A DNA stretch of 64,000 nucleotides from Escherichia coli DSM 30083 = JCM 1649 = ATCC 11775 (GTDB taxonomy: Bacteria > Pseudomonadota > Gammaproteobacteria > Enterobacterales > Enterobacteriaceae). A model generated the notes under the pieces. The model made no database searches, was not told the origin of the DNA, and saw nothing but the letters and a program-made list of their open reading frames with translations. Where the stretch lies: NCBI RefSeq assembly GCF_003697165.2, contig NZ_CP033092.2, positions 744,001 through 808,000 on the forward strand. The letters run 5' to 3'. Both the position numbers and the translations under genes were made by a program. Each line of letters begins with the position of its first letter. Within the stretch, counting starts at the first letter, position 1. Shown here one piece after another: positions 45,414-54,886 of this stretch.

Positions 45414-47474
45414 GTGTTTTGGCGTGATATGACGTTGTCTATCTGGCGTAAGAAGACAACTGGCCTCAAAACAAAAAAGCGTTTACTGCCGCTGATGCTG
45501 GCAGCGGCATTGTGTAGTTCACCGGTCTGGGCGGAAGAAGCCACTTTCACCGCTAATTTTAAAGATACCGACCTGAAATCGTTCATCGAAACCGTCGGCG
45601 CTAACCTTAATAAAACCATCATTATGGGGCCGGGCGTTCAGGGGAAAGTGAGTATTCGCACTATGACTCCGCTCAATGAACGCCAGTATTACCAGTTATT
45701 CCTTAACCTGCTGGAAGCACAGGGGTATGCGGTCGTACCGATGGAAAACGACGTGCTGAAGGTGGTGAAATCAAGCGCCGCGAAAGTCGAGCCGCTGCCG
45801 CTGGTCGGTGAAGGCAGTGACAACTACGCGGGCGATGAAATGGTCACCAAAGTCGTGCCGGTACGCAATGTGTCGGTACGCGAGCTGGCACCGATTCTGC
45901 GCCAGATGATTGACAGCGCAGGCTCAGGCAACGTTGTTAATTACGATCCCTCCAACGTGATTATGCTTACCGGACGCGCCTCCGTTGTGGAGCGCCTGAC
46001 GGAAGTGATCCAGCGCGTGGATCACGCGGGTAATCGCACCGAAGAGGTGATCCCGCTGGATAACGCCTCAGCCTCGGAAATTGCCCGCGTGCTGGAAAGC
46101 CTGACCAAAAACAGCGGCGAGAACCAGCCAGCAACGCTGAAATCTCAAATTGTCGCCGATGAACGCACCAACAGCGTGATTGTCAGTGGTGACCCCGCCA
46201 CGCGAGACAAAATGCGCCGTCTGATCCGTCGGCTGGATTCAGAAATGGAGCGCAGCGGCAACAGCCAGGTGTTCTATCTCAAATACAGCAAAGCCGAAGA
46301 TCTGGTCGATGTGCTGAAGCAGGTCAGCGGTACGCTCACGGCGGCTAAAGAAGAGGCGGAAGGCACAGTTGGTAGCGGGCGTGAGGTTGTCTCCATCGCC
46401 GCCAGCAAACACAGTAATGCCCTGATTGTTACTGCGCCGCAGGACATTATGCAGTCGCTGCAAAGCGTGATTGAACAACTGGATATTCGCCGTGCTCAGG
46501 TGCATGTCGAGGCGTTAATCGTGGAAGTTGCCGAAGGCAGCAATATCAACTTCGGCGTGCAGTGGGGGTCAAAAGATGCCGGATTAATGCAGTTTGCCAA
46601 CGGTACGCAAATCCCTATTGGTACGCTGGGGGCAGCGATTTCTGCAGCCAAGCCGCAGAAAGGTTCCACGGTGATCAGCGAAAACGGTGCTACCACCATA
46701 AATCCGGATACTAACGGCGATCTCTCCACGCTCGCTCAGCTTCTTTCTGGCTTTAGCGGTACGGCGGTTGGCGTGGTGAAAGGCGACTGGATGGCGCTGG
46801 TACAGGCGGTCAAAAACGACTCCAGCTCGAACGTGCTCTCCACGCCGAGTATCACCACGCTGGACAACCAGGAAGCCTTCTTCATGGTGGGCCAGGACGT
46901 TCCGGTATTAACCGGCTCTACCGTTGGTTCCAATAACAGCAATCCTTTCAATACGGTAGAGAGGAAAAAAGTCGGCATCATGCTGAAAGTCACGCCGCAG
47001 ATTAACGAAGGTAACGCGGTACAGATGGTGATTGAGCAGGAAGTCTCGAAAGTGGAAGGGCAGACCAGTCTCGATGTCGTGTTTGGCGAGCGCAAACTGA
47101 AAACCACCGTGCTGGCTAACGATGGTGAGCTGATCGTGCTTGGCGGTCTGATGGACGACCAGGCGGGAGAAAGCGTGGCGAAAGTGCCGCTGCTGGGCGA
47201 TATCCCAGTGATTGGTAACCTGTTTAAATCGACGGCGGATAAAAAAGAAAAACGTAACCTGATGGTGTTTATCCGCCCGACCATTTTGCGTGACGGTATG
47301 GCGGCAGACGGCGTGTCGCAGCGCAAATATAACTACATGCGCGCTGAGCAAATCTACCGCGATGAGCAAGGCTTAAGCCTGATGCCGCACACCGCGCAGC
47401 CGATATTGCCAGCGCAAAATCAGGCCTTACCGCCGGAAGTACGCGCGTTCCTCAATGCCGGGAGAACGCGTTAA
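45414..47474 (+). CDS. gspD: GspD, T2SS outer-membrane secretin
   Basis: A 686-residue secretin. The signal peptide (about residues 20-41, ending VWAEE) is followed by N0-N3 domains and the C-terminal secretin core (VPVLTGSTVGSNN, VPLLGDIPVIGNLFKS). It forms the gated outer-membrane channel for SslE and other substrates. The start is a GTG at 45414 after AGGAG; an in-frame ATG at 45429 is also possible. The stop overlaps gspE (TAATG). Confidence 0.95.
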   Translation: MFWRDMTLSIWRKKTTGLKTKKRLLPLMLAAALCSSPVWAEEATFTANFKDTDLKSFIETVGANLNKTIIMGPGVQGKVSIRTMTPLNERQYYQLFLNLLEAQGYAVVPMENDVLKVVKSSAAKVEPLPLVGEGSDNYAGDEMVTKVVPVRNVSVRELAPILRQMIDSAGSGNVVNYDPSNVIMLTGRASVVERLTEVIQRVDHAGNRTEEVIPLDNASASEIARVLESLTKNSGENQPATLKSQIVADERTNSVIVSGDPATRDKMRRLIRRLDSEMERSGNSQVFYLKYSKAEDLVDVLKQVSGTLTAAKEEAEGTVGSGREVVSIAASKHSNALIVTAPQDIMQSLQSVIEQLDIRRAQVHVEALIVEVAEGSNINFGVQWGSKDAGLMQFANGTQIPIGTLGAAISAAKPQKGSTVISENGATTINPDTNGDLSTLAQLLSGFSGTAVGVVKGDWMALVQAVKNDSSSNVLSTPSITTLDNQEAFFMVGQDVPVLTGSTVGSNNSNPFNTVERKKVGIMLKVTPQINEGNAVQMVIEQEVSKVEGQTSLDVVFGERKLKTTVLANDGELIVLGGLMDDQAGESVAKVPLLGDIPVIGNLFKSTADKKEKRNLMVFIRPTILRDGMAADGVSQRKYNYMRAEQIYRDEQGLSLMPHTAQPILPAQNQALPPEVRAFLNAGRTR

Positions 47475-48967
47475 TGGTGCCTGTAGCACAGGAAACCACC
47501 GCTAACACCGTGCGTCTGCCCTACAGTTTCAGCCGTCGGTTTAGCCTGGTGGCATGGTGCGAAGCGTCGCTGGAGATCCTCCATGTTCATCCGTTGTCGC
47601 TCTCTGTTTTGCAGGAGCTACAACGGGGGCTGAACGCGCCCTTTACGCTGCGGCAAATCGACGAGGCCGAATTTGAACAGCGGCTGAATGCGGTCTGGCA
47701 GCGGGACTCTTCCGAAGCTCGCCAGCTGATGGAAGATCTCGGTTCCGCCGAGGACTTTTTTACCCTCGCTGAAGAACTGCCGGAAACGGAAGATCTGCTG
47801 GAAAGTGACGACGATGCGCCGATCATCAAACTGATCAACGCCATGCTGGCAGAGGCAATCAAAGAAGGCGCTTCGGATATCCACATTGAGACGTTTGAAA
47901 AGAGTCTGGTGATCCGTTTTCGTGTTGACGGCACATTACATGAAATGTTGCGCCCCGGTCGTAAACTGGCCTCGCTGCTGGTCTCGCGTATCAAGGTGAT
48001 GGCGCGACTGGATATTGCCGAAAAGCGCGTACCGCAGGATGGCCGTATTGCGTTGCTGCTGGGCGGTCGGGCGATTGACGTCCGTGTATCTACCATGCCT
48101 TCCGCCTGGGGAGAACGGGTGGTGCTGCGACTGCTGGACAAAAACCAGGCTCGCCTGACGCTGGAGCGTCTGGGTTTAAGTCTCGAACTGACTGCGCAGT
48201 TGCGCCAGCTGTTACACAAACCGCACGGCATTTTTCTGGTGACGGGGCCGACCGGTTCCGGCAAAAGCACCACGCTGTACGCTGGATTGCAGGAGCTGAA
48301 CAACCACTCGCGTAACATTCTCACGGTTGAAGACCCTATCGAATACATGATTGAAGGGATCGGTCAGACGCAGGTTAACACCCGCGTCGGCATGACATTC
48401 GCCCGTGGCCTGCGCGCAATTTTGCGTCAGGACCCGGATGTGGTGATGGTCGGTGAAATCCGCGATACCGAAACCGCAGAAATCGCTGTTCAGGCTTCAC
48501 TGACCGGACACCTGGTACTTTCCACGCTGCATACCAACACAGCGGTGGGGGCGATCACACGTTTGCAGGATATGGGCGTGGAGCCTTTCCTGCTCTCTTC
48601 CAGTCTGACGGGCGTGATGGCGCAGCGACTGGTCCGCACGCTGTGCTCCGACTGCCGTCAGGCCGCGCCTGCCACCGACGAAGAAAAACGTCTTATGGGG
48701 ATCTCCGATACGCATGCCGTCACGCTGTACCATCCGCAGGGCTGCCCCGCCTGTAATCACAAAGGTTTTCGCGGACGTACTGCCATCCATGAACTGATTG
48801 TGGTGGACGCCACATTGCGTGATTTGATCCACCGTCAGGCCGGGGAACTGGAGCTGGAACGTTATGTCCGGCAACACTCTGCGGGTATCCGCAGTAACGG
48901 CATTGAGAAAGTGCTCGCCGGAGAAACCTCTCTCGATGAAGTTCTGCGGGTAACCATGGAGGCGTAA
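47474..48967 (+). CDS. gspE: GspE, T2SS assembly ATPase
   Basis: A 497-residue cytoplasmic hexameric ATPase. Walker A is GPTGSGKST, the Asp box is ILTVEDPIEY, Walker B is VVMVGEIRD, and the His box is GHLVLSTLHTN. The zinc-binding tetra-Cys (CSDC...CPAC) is near the C-terminus. It powers pseudopilus assembly. Overlaps gspD and gspF by one base each. Confidence 0.97.
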   Translation: MVPVAQETTANTVRLPYSFSRRFSLVAWCEASLEILHVHPLSLSVLQELQRGLNAPFTLRQIDEAEFEQRLNAVWQRDSSEARQLMEDLGSAEDFFTLAEELPETEDLLESDDDAPIIKLINAMLAEAIKEGASDIHIETFEKSLVIRFRVDGTLHEMLRPGRKLASLLVSRIKVMARLDIAEKRVPQDGRIALLLGGRAIDVRVSTMPSAWGERVVLRLLDKNQARLTLERLGLSLELTAQLRQLLHKPHGIFLVTGPTGSGKSTTLYAGLQELNNHSRNILTVEDPIEYMIEGIGQTQVNTRVGMTFARGLRAILRQDPDVVMVGEIRDTETAEIAVQASLTGHLVLSTLHTNTAVGAITRLQDMGVEPFLLSSSLTGVMAQRLVRTLCSDCRQAAPATDEEKRLMGISDTHAVTLYHPQGCPACNHKGFRGRTAIHELIVVDATLRDLIHRQAGELELERYVRQHSAGIRSNGIEKVLAGETSLDEVLRVTMEA

Positions 48968-50190
48968 TGGCACTGTTTTACTATCAGGCGCTGGAGCGTA
49001 ATGGTCGCAAAACCAAAGGCATGATTGAGGCGGATTCCGCGCGTCATGCCCGTCAATTGTTACGCGGTAAAGACCTCATTCCCGTGCACATTGAAGCCCG
49101 GATGAATGCATCGGCAGGGGGATTGTTGCAGCGTCGGCGGCACGCACATCGTCGCGTGGCGACGGCAGATCTGGCGCTGTTCACTCGTCAACTGGCAACG
49201 CTGGTGCAGGCAGCAATGCCGCTGGAAACCTGCTTACAGGCGGTCAGTGAGCAAAGCGAAAAACTGCATGTAAAAAGCCTCGGAATGGCGCTGCGCAGCC
49301 GGATTCAGGAAGGTTATACCCTGTCGGACAGCCTGCGCGAACATCCCCGCGTCTTTGACTCCCTGTTTTGTTCGATGGTCGCTGCCGGAGAAAAATCCGG
49401 ACATCTCGACGTGGTGCTCAATCGCCTGGCGGATTACACCGAACAGCGGCAGCGTCTGAAATCACGCCTGCTGCAGGCCATGCTCTATCCGCTGGTTCTG
49501 CTGGTGGTGGCAACGGGCGTAGTCACTATTTTGCTGACGGCAGTGGTGCCGAAAATTATCGAACAGTTTGATCATCTCGGACACGCGCTACCCGCCTCCA
49601 CCCGAATGCTCATCGCTATGAGCGACGCGTTACAGGCCAGCGGCGTGTACTGGCTGGCGGGTTTGCTGGGGCTTCTGGTGCTGGGGCAACGGTTACTCAA
49701 AAATCCTGCGATGCGCCTGCGCTGGGATAAAACCTTGCTGCGCCTGCCCGTGACGGGGCGTGTTGCGCGCGGACTGAATACGGCGCGTTTTTCCCGCACG
49801 TTAAGCATCCTCACCGCCAGCAGTGTTCCGCTGTTGGAAGGCATTCAGACCGCCGCCGCCGTGTCGGCAAATCGTTATGTCGAGCAACAACTGCTGCTGG
49901 CGGCAGATCGCGTCCGCGAAGGAAGCAGCCTGCGCGCCGCGCTGGCGGATCTGCGCCTGTTTCCACCGATGATGCTGTACATGATCGCCTCCGGCGAACA
50001 GAGCGGCGAGCTGGAAACCATGCTTGAACAGGCCGCGGTCAACCAGGAACGGGAATTTGATACACAGGTGGGGCTGGCGTTAGGGCTGTTTGAGCCGGCG
50101 CTGGTGGTGATGATGGCGGGTGTGGTGCTGTTTATCGTCATCGCCATCCTCGAACCGATGCTGCAACTGAACAATATGGTTGGAATGTAA
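48967..50190 (+). CDS. gspF: GspF, T2SS inner-membrane platform protein
   Basis: A 407-residue protein with two repeated cytoplasmic GspF domains (about residues 70-190 and 275-395) and three membrane helices (about 172-195, 222-242, 378-400). It couples GspE to the pseudopilus. ALFTRQLATLVQAAMPLE and FSRTLSILTASSVPLLEG are the paired family motifs. Confidence 0.96.
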   Translation: MALFYYQALERNGRKTKGMIEADSARHARQLLRGKDLIPVHIEARMNASAGGLLQRRRHAHRRVATADLALFTRQLATLVQAAMPLETCLQAVSEQSEKLHVKSLGMALRSRIQEGYTLSDSLREHPRVFDSLFCSMVAAGEKSGHLDVVLNRLADYTEQRQRLKSRLLQAMLYPLVLLVVATGVVTILLTAVVPKIIEQFDHLGHALPASTRMLIAMSDALQASGVYWLAGLLGLLVLGQRLLKNPAMRLRWDKTLLRLPVTGRVARGLNTARFSRTLSILTASSVPLLEGIQTAAAVSANRYVEQQLLLAADRVREGSSLRAALADLRLFPPMMLYMIASGEQSGELETMLEQAAVNQEREFDTQVGLALGLFEPALVVMMAGVVLFIVIAILEPMLQLNNMVGM

Positions 50191-50206
50191 TTTACGGAGT
50201 TATCAC

Positions 50207-50662
50207 ATGAATTCGTTATCCCGCACACAAAAACCACGGGCAGGTTTTACCCTGCTGGAAGTGATGGTGGTGATTGTTATTCTTGGCGTCCTGGCAAGTC
50301 TGGTAGTGCCTAACCTGCTGGGCAACAAAGAGAAAGCCGATCGGCAAAAAGCCATCAGCGATATCGTGGCGCTGGAAAACGCACTGGATATGTACCGACT
50401 GGATAACGGGCGTTATCCGACCACCGAACAGGGACTGGAGGCGCTGATCCAGCAGCCAGCCAATATGGCGGACGCCCGCAACTACCGTACCGGTGGATAC
50501 ATCAAACGACTGCCAAAAGATCCGTGGGGCAATGATTATCAGTATCTCAGCCCGGGTGAAAAAGGGCTGTTTGATGTTTATACCCTGGGAGCAGATGGTC
50601 AGGAAAACGGGGAGGGCGCTGGCGCAGATATCGGTAACTGGAATTTGCAGGAGTTTCAGTAA
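50207..50662 (+). CDS. gspG: GspG, major pseudopilin
   Basis: A 151-residue type IV pilin-like protein. PppA cleavage is expected at RAG|FTLLEV with Glu5 present. The N-terminal helix is hydrophobic; the C-terminal domain contains the RTGGYIKRLPKDPWGNDYQY region and a calcium-site-like tail. It forms the bulk of the pseudopilus. The start at 50207 follows ACGGAG and gives the usual leader length. Confidence 0.97.
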   Translation: MNSLSRTQKPRAGFTLLEVMVVIVILGVLASLVVPNLLGNKEKADRQKAISDIVALENALDMYRLDNGRYPTTEQGLEALIQQPANMADARNYRTGGYIKRLPKDPWGNDYQYLSPGEKGLFDVYTLGADGQENGEGAGADIGNWNLQEFQ

Positions 50663-50665
50663 TCA

Positions 50666-51229
50666 GTGCCTGAACGCGGATTCACACTTCTGGAAATCAT
50701 GCTGGTGATTTTCCTTATCGGCCTTGCCAGTGCGGGCGTGGTACAGACGTTTGCGACCGCTTCAGAGCCGCCTGCGAAAAAAGCGGCGCAGGATTTTCTG
50801 ACTCGCTTTGCGCAGTTTAAGGACAGGGCAGTGATCGAAGGGCAAACACTCGGTGTGCTAATCGACCCGCCAGGTTACCAGTTTATGCAGCGTCGTCACG
50901 GGCAATGGTTGCCCGTTTCTGCGACCCGGTTATCGGCACAGGTTACGGTGCCGAAACAGGTGCAGATGCTGTTACAACCCGGCAGTGATATCTGGCAGAA
51001 GGAATATGCGCTGGAGCTGCAGCGTCGTCGCCTGACGCTGCACGATATTGAACTGGAGCTGCAAAAAGAGGCGAAAAAGAAGACGCCGCAGATCCGTTTT
51101 TCGCCTTTTGAACCCGCCACGCCGTTTACGCTGCGCTTCTACTCGGCGGCGCAAAACGCATGTTGGGCGGTAAAGCTGGCGCACGATGGCGCGTTATCCC
51201 TCAATCAATGTGATGAGAGGATGCCATGA
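50666..51229 (+). CDS. gspH: GspH, minor pseudopilin
   Basis: A 187-residue minor pseudopilin with a very short leader (PERG|FTLLE) and Glu5. The start is a GTG at 50666, three bases after gspG, with GGAG upstream. It belongs to the tip complex with GspI, J and K. Overlaps gspI by four bases (ATGA). Confidence 0.93.
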   Translation: MPERGFTLLEIMLVIFLIGLASAGVVQTFATASEPPAKKAAQDFLTRFAQFKDRAVIEGQTLGVLIDPPGYQFMQRRHGQWLPVSATRLSAQVTVPKQVQMLLQPGSDIWQKEYALELQRRRLTLHDIELELQKEAKKKTPQIRFSPFEPATPFTLRFYSAAQNACWAVKLAHDGALSLNQCDERMP

Positions 51230-51597
51230 AGCGCGGATTTACCTTGCTGGAAGTGATGCTCGCGCTGGCGATTTTTGCGCTGGCTGCCATGGCGGTGTTA
51301 CAGATTGCCAGCGGTACGCTGAGTAATCAGCAAATCCTTGAGGAGAAAACGGTAGCGGGCTGGGTAGCTGAAAACCAGACTGCGCTGCTTTACCTGATGA
51401 CCCGTGAACAACGAGCGGTCAGGCACCAGGGCGAGAGTGATATGGCAGGAAGCCGCTGGTACTGGCGAACGATCCCTCTGAATACCGGTAACGTGCTGCT
51501 CCAGGCGGTGGATATTGAAGTCAGTCTTCATGACGACTTTTCGCCAGTGATTCAGTCAAGACGCGCCTGGTTTAGCGCCGTGGGAGGCCAACAGTGA
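51226..51597 (+). CDS. gspI: GspI, minor pseudopilin
   Basis: A 123-residue minor pseudopilin beginning MKRG|FTLLEV, with Glu5 and a hydrophobic helix. It nucleates the GspI-J-K tip. Overlaps gspH and gspJ by four bases each. Confidence 0.95.
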   Translation: MKRGFTLLEVMLALAIFALAAMAVLQIASGTLSNQQILEEKTVAGWVAENQTALLYLMTREQRAVRHQGESDMAGSRWYWRTIPLNTGNVLLQAVDIEVSLHDDFSPVIQSRRAWFSAVGGQQ

Positions 51598-52199
51598 GAA
51601 GGGCTCGCGCTGGTTTCACGTTACTGGAAATGCTGGTGGCGATAGCCATTTTTGCCTCACTGGCACTGATGGCGCAGCAGGTGACAAACGGCGTTACACG
51701 CGTGAATAGCGCCGTCGCCGGACACGATCAAAAACTAAACCTCATGCAGCAAACGATGAGTTTTCTGACCCACGATCTGACACAAATGATGCCGCGTCCG
51801 GTAAGAGGCGATCAGGGCCAGCGTGAACCAGCGTTACTGGCGGGCGCTGGCGTTCTGGTGTCTGAGAGTGGAGGAATGCGTTTTGTGCGCGGCGGTGTGG
51901 TTAACCCGTTGATGCGTCTGCCACGCAGCAATCTGCTCACCGTCGGTTACCGCATTCATGACGGTTATCTCGAACGGTTAGCCTGGCCACTGACCGATGC
52001 GGCAGGCAGCGTGAAGCCAACAACGCAAAAATTAATCCCGGCGGATTCGCTCCGTTTGCAGTTCTACGACGGCACGCGCTGGCAGGAGAGCTGGTCATCA
52101 GTGCAGGCGATTCCTGTGGCAGTACGCATAACCCTGCATTCGCCACAATGGGGCGAAATTGAACGCATCTGGTTGTTACGCGGGCCGCAATTATCATGA
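51594..52199 (+). CDS. gspJ: GspJ, minor pseudopilin
   Basis: A 201-residue minor pseudopilin with RARAG|FTLLEM at the N-terminus. The start is a GTG at 51594 overlapping the gspI stop. The C-terminal RIWLLRGP is typical of the family. Part of the pseudopilus tip. Confidence 0.94.
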   Translation: MRRARAGFTLLEMLVAIAIFASLALMAQQVTNGVTRVNSAVAGHDQKLNLMQQTMSFLTHDLTQMMPRPVRGDQGQREPALLAGAGVLVSESGGMRFVRGGVVNPLMRLPRSNLLTVGYRIHDGYLERLAWPLTDAAGSVKPTTQKLIPADSLRLQFYDGTRWQESWSSVQAIPVAVRITLHSPQWGEIERIWLLRGPQLS

Positions 52200-53173
52200 T
52201 CACCTCACCACCAAAACGCGGAATGGCACTGGTCGTGGTGCTGGTATTGCTGGCGGTTATGATGCTGGTGACCATCACGCTTTCCGGGCGGATGCAGCAA
52301 CAACTTGGGCGAACGCGCAGCCAGCAGGAGTACCAGCAGGCGCTGTGGTACAGCGCCAGTGCAGAAAGCCTGGCGCTGAGCGCGCTCAGTCTGAGCCTGA
52401 AAAATGAAAAGCGTGTGCATCTGGCACAACCGTGGGCTTCTGGCCCGCGTTTTTTCCCACTGCCGCAGGGGCAAATTGCCGTCACTCTGCGTGACGCACA
52501 GGCCTGCTTTAACCTGAATGCCCTCGCTCAGCCGACGACGGCGTCGCGTCCGCTCGCGGTACAACAACTGATTGCCCTGATCTCGCGCCTCGATGTGCCT
52601 GCTTATCGGGCCGAACTGATAGCCGAAAGCCTGTGGGAGTTTATTGACGAAGACCGCAGCGTGCAGACGCGTCTGGGTCGTGAAGACAGCGAGTATCTCG
52701 CCCGCTCGGTGCCGTTCTACGCCGCTAATCAACCGCTGGCTGATATCAGCGAGATGCGCGTGGTGCAGGGAATGGACGCCGGGCTTTATCAAAAACTGAA
52801 ACCGTTGGTCTGTGCGCTGCCGATGGCCCGCCAGCAAATCAACATCAATACATTAGATGTCACGCAAAGTGTGATTCTTGAGGCGCTGTTTGACCCGTGG
52901 TTAAGCCCTGTTCAGGCGCGGGCATTATTACAACAACGTCCGGCGAAGGGCTGGGAAGATGTCGATCAGTTTCTTGCTCAGCCGCTACTTGCAGACGTCG
53001 ATGAGCGTACTAAAAAACAGCTAAAAACCATCCTGAGCGTGGACAGCAATTACTTCTGGCTGCGTTCAGATATCACCGTGAATGAGATTGAACTGACGAT
53101 GAATTCGTTAATTGTCCGCATGGGCCCACAACACTTTTCTGTTCTCTGGCATCAGACAGGAGAAAGTGAGTGA
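52196..53173 (+). CDS. gspK: GspK, tip minor pseudopilin
   Basis: A 325-residue large minor pseudopilin with KRG|MALVVVL at the N-terminus. As in other GspK proteins the +5 residue is not Glu, which fits a cap of the pseudopilus. A large alpha domain follows (NLNALAQP..., INTLDVTQSVILEALF). Overlaps gspJ and gspL by four bases. Confidence 0.95.
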   Translation: MITSPPKRGMALVVVLVLLAVMMLVTITLSGRMQQQLGRTRSQQEYQQALWYSASAESLALSALSLSLKNEKRVHLAQPWASGPRFFPLPQGQIAVTLRDAQACFNLNALAQPTTASRPLAVQQLIALISRLDVPAYRAELIAESLWEFIDEDRSVQTRLGREDSEYLARSVPFYAANQPLADISEMRVVQGMDAGLYQKLKPLVCALPMARQQININTLDVTQSVILEALFDPWLSPVQARALLQQRPAKGWEDVDQFLAQPLLADVDERTKKQLKTILSVDSNYFWLRSDITVNEIELTMNSLIVRMGPQHFSVLWHQTGESE

Positions 53174-54348
53174 GTTCCATGCTTGAGATTTTTTTCCCGC
53201 TTTGCGCCGCTGATCCCATCCGTTGGCAGCGCCATACACCCGACGTGGAGCACGGTATCTGGCCTGACGTTGCTGACGAACGTCTCCAGCAATGGCTGCA
53301 AACTGATGCGATTCGACTCTACATTCCTGGCGAATGGATCAGCGTCTGGCAGGTTGAACTGCCTGATGTGCCCCGCAAGCAGATACCGACGATTCTGCCC
53401 GCCTTGCTGGAAGAAGAGCTGAACCAGGATATCGATGAACTGCATTTCGCCCCGTTGAAAATCGACCAGCAACTGGCAACCGTAGCTGTGATTCACCAGC
53501 AGCATATGCGCAACATTGCGCAGTGGTTGCAGGCAAACGGCATCACCCGCGCTACCGTCGCGCCGGACTGGATGTCCATTCCTTGTGGGTTTATGGCTGG
53601 CGATGCGCAACGGGTTATCTGCCGCATCGATGAATGCCGGGGATGGAGCGCCGGGCGGGCGCTGGCTCCGGTCATGTTCCGCGCACAGCTCAATGAGCAG
53701 AATTTACCGATTTCACTAACTGTGGTCGGCATTGCACCGGAAGAACTGTCTGCATGGGCTGGTGCGGACGCCGAACGCCTGACCGTTACGGCTCTGCCCG
53801 CCATTACCACTTATGGCGAATCGGAAGGGAACCTGCTAACAGGGCCGTGGCAGCCTCGTGTCAGCTACCGAAAACAGTGGGCGCGCTGGCGGGTGATGAT
53901 TCTGCCGATATTGCTGATTCTGGTTGCGCTGGTAGTGGAACGGGGCGTGACGTTATGGAGCGTCAGCGAACAGGTGGCGCAAAGCCGCACCCAGGCGGAA
54001 AAAAAGTTCTTAACACTGTTCCCGGAGCAGAAGCGGATTGTGAATTTGCGTTCCCAGGTGACGATGGCGCTGAAAAAATATCGCCCGCAGGCCGATGATA
54101 CCCGGCTGCTCGCCGAGTTGTCAGCGATAGCCAGCACCCTGAAATCAGCATCACTTTCCGACATCGAAATGCGTGGTTTCACCTTTGATCAAAAACGCCA
54201 GACGCTCCACCTTCAGTTGCGGGCCGCGAACTTTGCCAGTTTCGACAAACTGCGTAGCGCACTGGCGGCAGATTATGTTGTGCAACAGGACGCGTTACAG
54301 AAAGAGGGTGATGCGGTTTCCGGCGGCGTAACGTTGCGGAGGAAATAA
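53170..54348 (+). CDS. gspL: GspL, T2SS inner-membrane protein linking GspE to the platform
   Basis: A 392-residue bitopic protein: a cytoplasmic actin-like domain (about 1-230) that binds GspE, one membrane helix (about 243-260), and a periplasmic ferredoxin-like domain (about 310-392). The start is GTG at 53170, overlapping gspK; an ATG at 53179 is an alternative. Followed one base later by gspM. Confidence 0.94.
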   Translation: MSSMLEIFFPLCAADPIRWQRHTPDVEHGIWPDVADERLQQWLQTDAIRLYIPGEWISVWQVELPDVPRKQIPTILPALLEEELNQDIDELHFAPLKIDQQLATVAVIHQQHMRNIAQWLQANGITRATVAPDWMSIPCGFMAGDAQRVICRIDECRGWSAGRALAPVMFRAQLNEQNLPISLTVVGIAPEELSAWAGADAERLTVTALPAITTYGESEGNLLTGPWQPRVSYRKQWARWRVMILPILLILVALVVERGVTLWSVSEQVAQSRTQAEKKFLTLFPEQKRIVNLRSQVTMALKKYRPQADDTRLLAELSAIASTLKSASLSDIEMRGFTFDQKRQTLHLQLRAANFASFDKLRSALAADYVVQQDALQKEGDAVSGGVTLRRK

Positions 54349-54349
54349 C

Positions 54350-54886
54350 ATGTTACGCGATAAATTTATTCACTATTTTCAGCAATGGCGTGAACGCCAG
54401 TTAAGCCGTGGCGAACACTGGCTGACACAACACTTGGCGGGGCGTTCTCCGCGCGAAAAGGGCATGTTACTGGCAGCGGTGGTGTTCCTGTTTAGCGTCG
54501 GATATTACGTCCTCATCTGGCAGCCGTTGAGCGAACGGATAGAACAACAGGAGACGATGTTGCAACAGCTGGTGGCAATGAACACCCGACTGAAGAACGC
54601 CGCGCCGGATATTATTGCAGCGCGAAAATCTGCCACAACAACGCCTGCGCAGGTATCGCGGGTCATCAGTGACAGTGCTTCCGCGCACTCGGTGGCCATC
54701 AAGCGGATAGCCGAGCGTGGGGAGAATATTCAGGTCTGGATAGAACCTGTGGTGTTTAATGACCTTCTGAAATGGTTAAACGCACTGGATGAAAAATATG
54801 CGCTGCGGGTGACACAAATTGATGTCAGTGCTGCTGAGAAGCCTGGGATGGTGAATGTGCAGCGGCTGGAGTTTGGACGGGGGTAG
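54350..54886 (+). CDS. gspM: GspM, T2SS inner-membrane protein
   Basis: A 178-residue bitopic protein with one membrane helix (about residues 40-58) and a periplasmic ferredoxin-like domain (about 95-178). It partners with GspL. The ATG follows CGGAGGAA. Last gene of the gsp operon; the capsule locus leader begins after it. Confidence 0.95.
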   Translation: MLRDKFIHYFQQWRERQLSRGEHWLTQHLAGRSPREKGMLLAAVVFLFSVGYYVLIWQPLSERIEQQETMLQQLVAMNTRLKNAAPDIIAARKSATTTPAQVSRVISDSASAHSVAIKRIAERGENIQVWIEPVVFNDLLKWLNALDEKYALRVTQIDVSAAEKPGMVNVQRLEFGRG

